DNA from: Spirochaetales bacterium
GTDB lineage: Bacteria > Spirochaetota > Spirochaetia > Sphaerochaetales > Sphaerochaetaceae
Assembly (NCBI GenBank): GCA_022771185.1
Contig: JALFCJ010000031.1
Location: forward strand, 1-8,698
DNA: 8,698 nucleotides
Reading direction: 5' to 3'
A model generated the notes under the pieces. The model ran no database searches. It had not been told where the DNA came from and worked only from the letters and a program-made list of their open reading frames with translations. Of this stretch, positions 6,476 to 8,698 are shown one piece after another. A program made the translations under genes and the position numbers. Each line of letters begins with the position of its first letter. Positions within the stretch are counted from its first letter, which is position 1.

Positions 6476-7105
6476 ATGAATCAGAACATAATAATAACCA
6501 TTGGACGAGAGTTTGGTTCCGGTGGAAGAGAGTTGGCAAGAAGACTCTCAGAAGAACTTGGATTTGCATATTATGATCAGGAAATATTAAAAGAGATTGC
6601 ACAGAGGACTCAGCTTAGTGAGAGTTATGTAAGGGCCATCGTAGAGAAATCTCCTATTACAAGTTATCCTATTCATGTTGTCAGATCCTTCCACCCGGCA
6701 GTATCTCCGGTAATGGACCAGACAAATAAAGTATGCCAGGAACAGACGGCAATCATCAAAGAACTTGCAGATAAGTCCGACTGTATCATAGTAGGCCGAT
6801 GCGCAGACTACATTCTCAGAGATTACCATATTCTTAGAATCTTCGTTTATTCGGGAATGAAAGAAAAAATCGCCAGATGTAGGGCCAAGAGCGGAGATGC
6901 AGAAAGCCTCAGCGACAAGGAACTTGAAAAACAAATAAAGACTATCGATAAGAACAGAAAGAAATATTACGACTTCTATACTGGACAGGAATGGGGCGAC
7001 AAACGCAATTACGACCTTATGATCAATACAAGTAACATTTCTATCAAAACCGCCGCCCATGAGATAGCTGTAATGGTCAAAGAATTCAAAAAGAACGAAA
7101 ACTAA
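6476..7105 (+). CDS. Cytidylate kinase-like family protein
   Basis: A 209-residue cytosolic P-loop protein of the cytidylate-kinase-like group, not the canonical CMP kinase. The phosphate-binding loop is IGREFGSGGRELA (9-21), where the usual GK[ST] ending is replaced by GGRE, as is typical of this group. A conserved IIVGRCADYIL segment (104-114) corresponds to the second core strand and helix. The C-terminal IDKNRKKYYDFYTGQEWG (about 156-173) followed by YDLMINTS (178-185) is the group's signature lid and end region. Nucleoside monophosphate phosphorylation is assumed from the fold; the true substrate is unknown. TAAGGAGG (6463-6470) lies 5 nt before the ATG. It is the first gene of a plus-strand series; no terminator with a T-run follows, so read-through into the next gene is likely. 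Confidence 0.9.
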   Translation: MNQNIIITIGREFGSGGRELARRLSEELGFAYYDQEILKEIAQRTQLSESYVRAIVEKSPITSYPIHVVRSFHPAVSPVMDQTNKVCQEQTAIIKELADKSDCIIVGRCADYILRDYHILRIFVYSGMKEKIARCRAKSGDAESLSDKELEKQIKTIDKNRKKYYDFYTGQEWGDKRNYDLMINTSNISIKTAAHEIAVMVKEFKKNEN

Positions 7106-7122
7106 AAAAGTTTCACAATAAC

Positions 7123-7151
7123 TTCACTATTCCCCCTTTTGTTGTTATATT
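7123..7151 (+). promoter_or_regulatory. Possible internal promoter inside the hairpin region before the 118-residue gene
   Basis: TTCACT (7123-7128) and TATATT (7146-7151) are 17 bp apart. Initiation near 7158 would give an RNA lacking the 5' arm of the adjacent hairpin, leaving its ribosome-binding site exposed. The -35 matches only 4 of 6 positions, so this is tentative. Confidence 0.3.
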
Positions 7152-7166
7152 TATACAAAAGGGGGA
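7131..7166 (+). promoter_or_regulatory. 12-bp hairpin sequestering the ribosome-binding site of the 118-residue gene
   Basis: TCCCCCTTTTGT (7131-7142) is perfectly complementary to ACAAAAGGGGGA (7155-7166), with a 12-nt loop. The 3' arm contains AAAGGGGGA, the SD of the ATG at 7172. No T-run follows on either strand, so it is not a standard terminator. In read-through transcripts the site should be masked. Confidence 0.7.
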
Positions 7167-7171
7167 TATAA

Positions 7172-7528
7172 ATGAATGCTCAAAACAGTTTACTTGCATG
7201 GAATTATCTCTTCATCTCTATTTCTCTGAAAATAGGTAGAATATATTTTGAAACTGCAGCTATCGATCAGGCACTAAACAAAGCTCATAAAGAGGAAAGA
7301 TGGAAATGGGTAGACGAGATCTTCGTAAAGGAAGCGGAAGAGATCTATGTCTGGCTTTTAAATAATCCCAAAGAGGAAAAGAATGCTCTCTCTTGCTCAT
7401 TCGAGTATCTTTATCACCATGTAAAAGAGAATCCTTCATCCCCTCTTATTCCGAAAATCATAGATAGTGGCTATTTAAAGCAATATTTGGGTAAAGACTA
7501 CAACAATTTTTTGTCATATAGCAGTTGA
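7172..7528 (+). CDS. Hypothetical protein, 118 residues
   Basis: I do not recognise a family. The protein is predicted soluble, largely helical and charged, with tryptophans at 10, 43, 45 and 60 and no signal peptide, cysteine pair or nucleotide-binding motif. An acidic, Lys/Glu-rich stretch (about 34-72) could form helices; the end is YNNFLSYSS. The SD AAAGGGGGA (7158-7166) is 5 nt before the ATG but lies in a strong hairpin. It ends in TGA, 19 nt before the acyltransferase gene, so the two are probably cotranscribed. The good SD and the tight fit between two real genes support it as coding. Confidence 0.7.
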   Translation: MNAQNSLLAWNYLFISISLKIGRIYFETAAIDQALNKAHKEERWKWVDEIFVKEAEEIYVWLLNNPKEEKNALSCSFEYLYHHVKENPSSPLIPKIIDSGYLKQYLGKDYNNFLSYSS

Positions 7529-7547
7529 GTTGTGATAGTATAACTCT

Positions 7548-8698
7548 ATGGAAAAAACCAAAGACAAATCAAAGGATATTAAATTACAGAAAAAGCCGAA
7601 TGCTTTTGTTTATTATACAATCGGTGCCGCCTTCTCTTTAATGATCAAAGCGCAGTTCAACTTGCACTCCAAAGGTGTAAAACCCAAGGGACCGGCAATA
7701 ATTCTGAGTAACCATACATCGAACCACGATTATAAGTTCATCGCTTCAGCAATGTGGCCTCGACGCATAACTTTTGTGGCTACATACCACTGGTTTACTT
7801 TCAAATGGCTGGGATTCTGGTTGAGACTTATGGGCGCCATTCCAAAGTATCAGTTTGCAACAGACATGGCCAGCATGAAGAAGATCAGATATACCTTGGA
7901 CAAGAACAAAGGTATTGTGTTCATCGCTCCTGAGGGTACTGTATATGCAGGAGGAACCTTGGGCTTTATCTCACCTTCAATTGCAAAAACTATCAAGATA
8001 TTCGGCGTCCCTGTTTATGCCTCCCTTATACAAGGCGCGGGACTGGGAAATGCAAAGTGGTCAACTCATACTCATAAAGGAAGAGTGGACGTTGAGACTT
8101 CCCTTCTTATCTCAAAGGAGGAGACAAAGTCATTAAGCGTCGACGAAATTATGGAGAGGATAAACTCGGCTCTATCATATAACGAGTTTGATTATCAGAA
8201 AAAGACAGGGATACAGATCAAAGGAAACGACAAGCTTGAAGGTTTTGACACTATGTTCTATAAGTGCCCTTGCTGTGGCAAAGAGTTTAATATCGTATCC
8301 AAAGGCAACGAAGTAGAGTGTACTAAGTGTGGCACAAAGGCTACCTTGGATAACTCTTTCCGCTTCAAGTGGTCTGGCGACAAGCAGTACTTCGACAACT
8401 ACTCAGAGTGGTATGACTGGCAACTGGAGGAAGTGAAGAAAGAAGTCAGGGACCCTGACTTCAAGATGGAAGAGCTTGTAGATTATGGAACAGACGAAAA
8501 AGGTGTAGACAACTACGTAAAAGTTGGTAGAGGTGTAATTAAATTCACCCATTCAGGCTGGGACTACAAGGGTACTTTCAGAGGAGAAGAGATCACAGAC
8601 CACGATGACGTGGAGAATGTATTCCTTGCCACCCTTAAGATAGGAAAGCACTTCGAGCTTCCTTTCAAAAACGGTCACTGCAGAGTCTTCTACCCAGT
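7548..8698 (+). CDS. PlsC-like lysophospholipid acyltransferase with C-terminal zinc ribbon, partial
   Basis: The frame is open from the ATG at 7548 to the window end (383 complete codons), so the 3' end is missing. Motif I NHTSNHD (55-61, His56 and Asp61 catalytic) and motif III FIAPEGT (125-131) place it in the PlsC/1-acylglycerol-3-phosphate acyltransferase superfamily, which moves fatty acyl chains onto lysophospholipids at the inner membrane face. Motif III reads EGTV, without the usual Arg. After the roughly 210-residue catalytic part comes a zinc-ribbon motif: Cys240 and Cys243, then Cys258 and Cys261. A further domain of unknown type, rich in Asp, Tyr and Trp, fills at least residues 265-383. 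Typical PlsC proteins end near 240-260 residues, so the tail is an addition. No clear SD precedes the ATG; translation may be coupled to the upstream gene. Confidence 0.85.
   Translation, partial: MEKTKDKSKDIKLQKKPNAFVYYTIGAAFSLMIKAQFNLHSKGVKPKGPAIILSNHTSNHDYKFIASAMWPRRITFVATYHWFTFKWLGFWLRLMGAIPKYQFATDMASMKKIRYTLDKNKGIVFIAPEGTVYAGGTLGFISPSIAKTIKIFGVPVYASLIQGAGLGNAKWSTHTHKGRVDVETSLLISKEETKSLSVDEIMERINSALSYNEFDYQKKTGIQIKGNDKLEGFDTMFYKCPCCGKEFNIVSKGNEVECTKCGTKATLDNSFRFKWSGDKQYFDNYSEWYDWQLEEVKKEVRDPDFKMEELVDYGTDEKGVDNYVKVGRGVIKFTHSGWDYKGTFRGEEITDHDDVENVFLATLKIGKHFELPFKNGHCRVFYP

Noticed and set aside
6587..7060. Minus-strand ORF antisense to the kinase-like gene
   Set aside because: It has no SD and no family resemblance; the plus frame is a clear family member.
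7131..7166. Intrinsic terminator for the kinase-like gene
   Set aside because: The stem is strong but followed by ATATAAATG with no T-run, and the 3' arm is the next gene's SD.

Overview
The window looks like a chromosomal stretch of a low-to-moderate GC anaerobe. It has strong purine-rich Shine-Dalgarno (SD) sites, a TRAM-less RlmC/RlmD-type rRNA methyltransferase, a heterodimeric exporter pair and a cytidylate-kinase-like protein, which together suggest Bacillota (Clostridia-like). This placement is an inference; spirochaetes and other SD-using anaerobes are not excluded. No tRNA, rRNA, CRISPR array or insertion sequence is visible.

Left part, minus strand. A Gfo/Idh/MocA oxidoreductase (16-996) has its own upstream region (997-1382), which also holds terminator hairpins and a 16-bp palindrome. 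An operon transcribed right to left then covers 6258 to about 1360. It reads: a 20-residue leader ORF with a very strong SD (6169-6231), ABC exporter half A (4355-6076), ABC exporter half B (4355 down to 2754 or 2571, start overlapping the stop of A as TAATG), and an m5U rRNA methyltransferase (1383-2561), closed by two stacked intrinsic terminators.

Right part, plus strand. A cytidylate-kinase-like protein (6476-7105), an unrecognised 118-residue protein (7172-7528) and a PlsC-like acyltransferase with a C-terminal zinc ribbon (7548 to the window end, partial) run in one direction. The plus and minus operons diverge from a roughly 400-bp regulatory region (6077-6475).

The most notable signals are four. 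(1) An in-frame TAG in ABC half B lies just before the switch-histidine region, while 60 intact family-typical residues continue in the same frame to a TAA; half B supplies the catalytic glutamate of the only competent ATP site of the predicted heterodimer. (2) A short leader ORF sits ahead of this exporter, resembling the leader-peptide control known for Bacillus subtilis BmrCD. (3) A perfect 12-bp hairpin buries the ribosome-binding site of the 118-residue gene, with a possible internal promoter whose transcript would escape it. (4) An rRNA methyltransferase shares an operon with an exporter preceded by a leader ORF, which may point to a translation-stress module. I did not find a clear-cut new system; these are specific testable leads.
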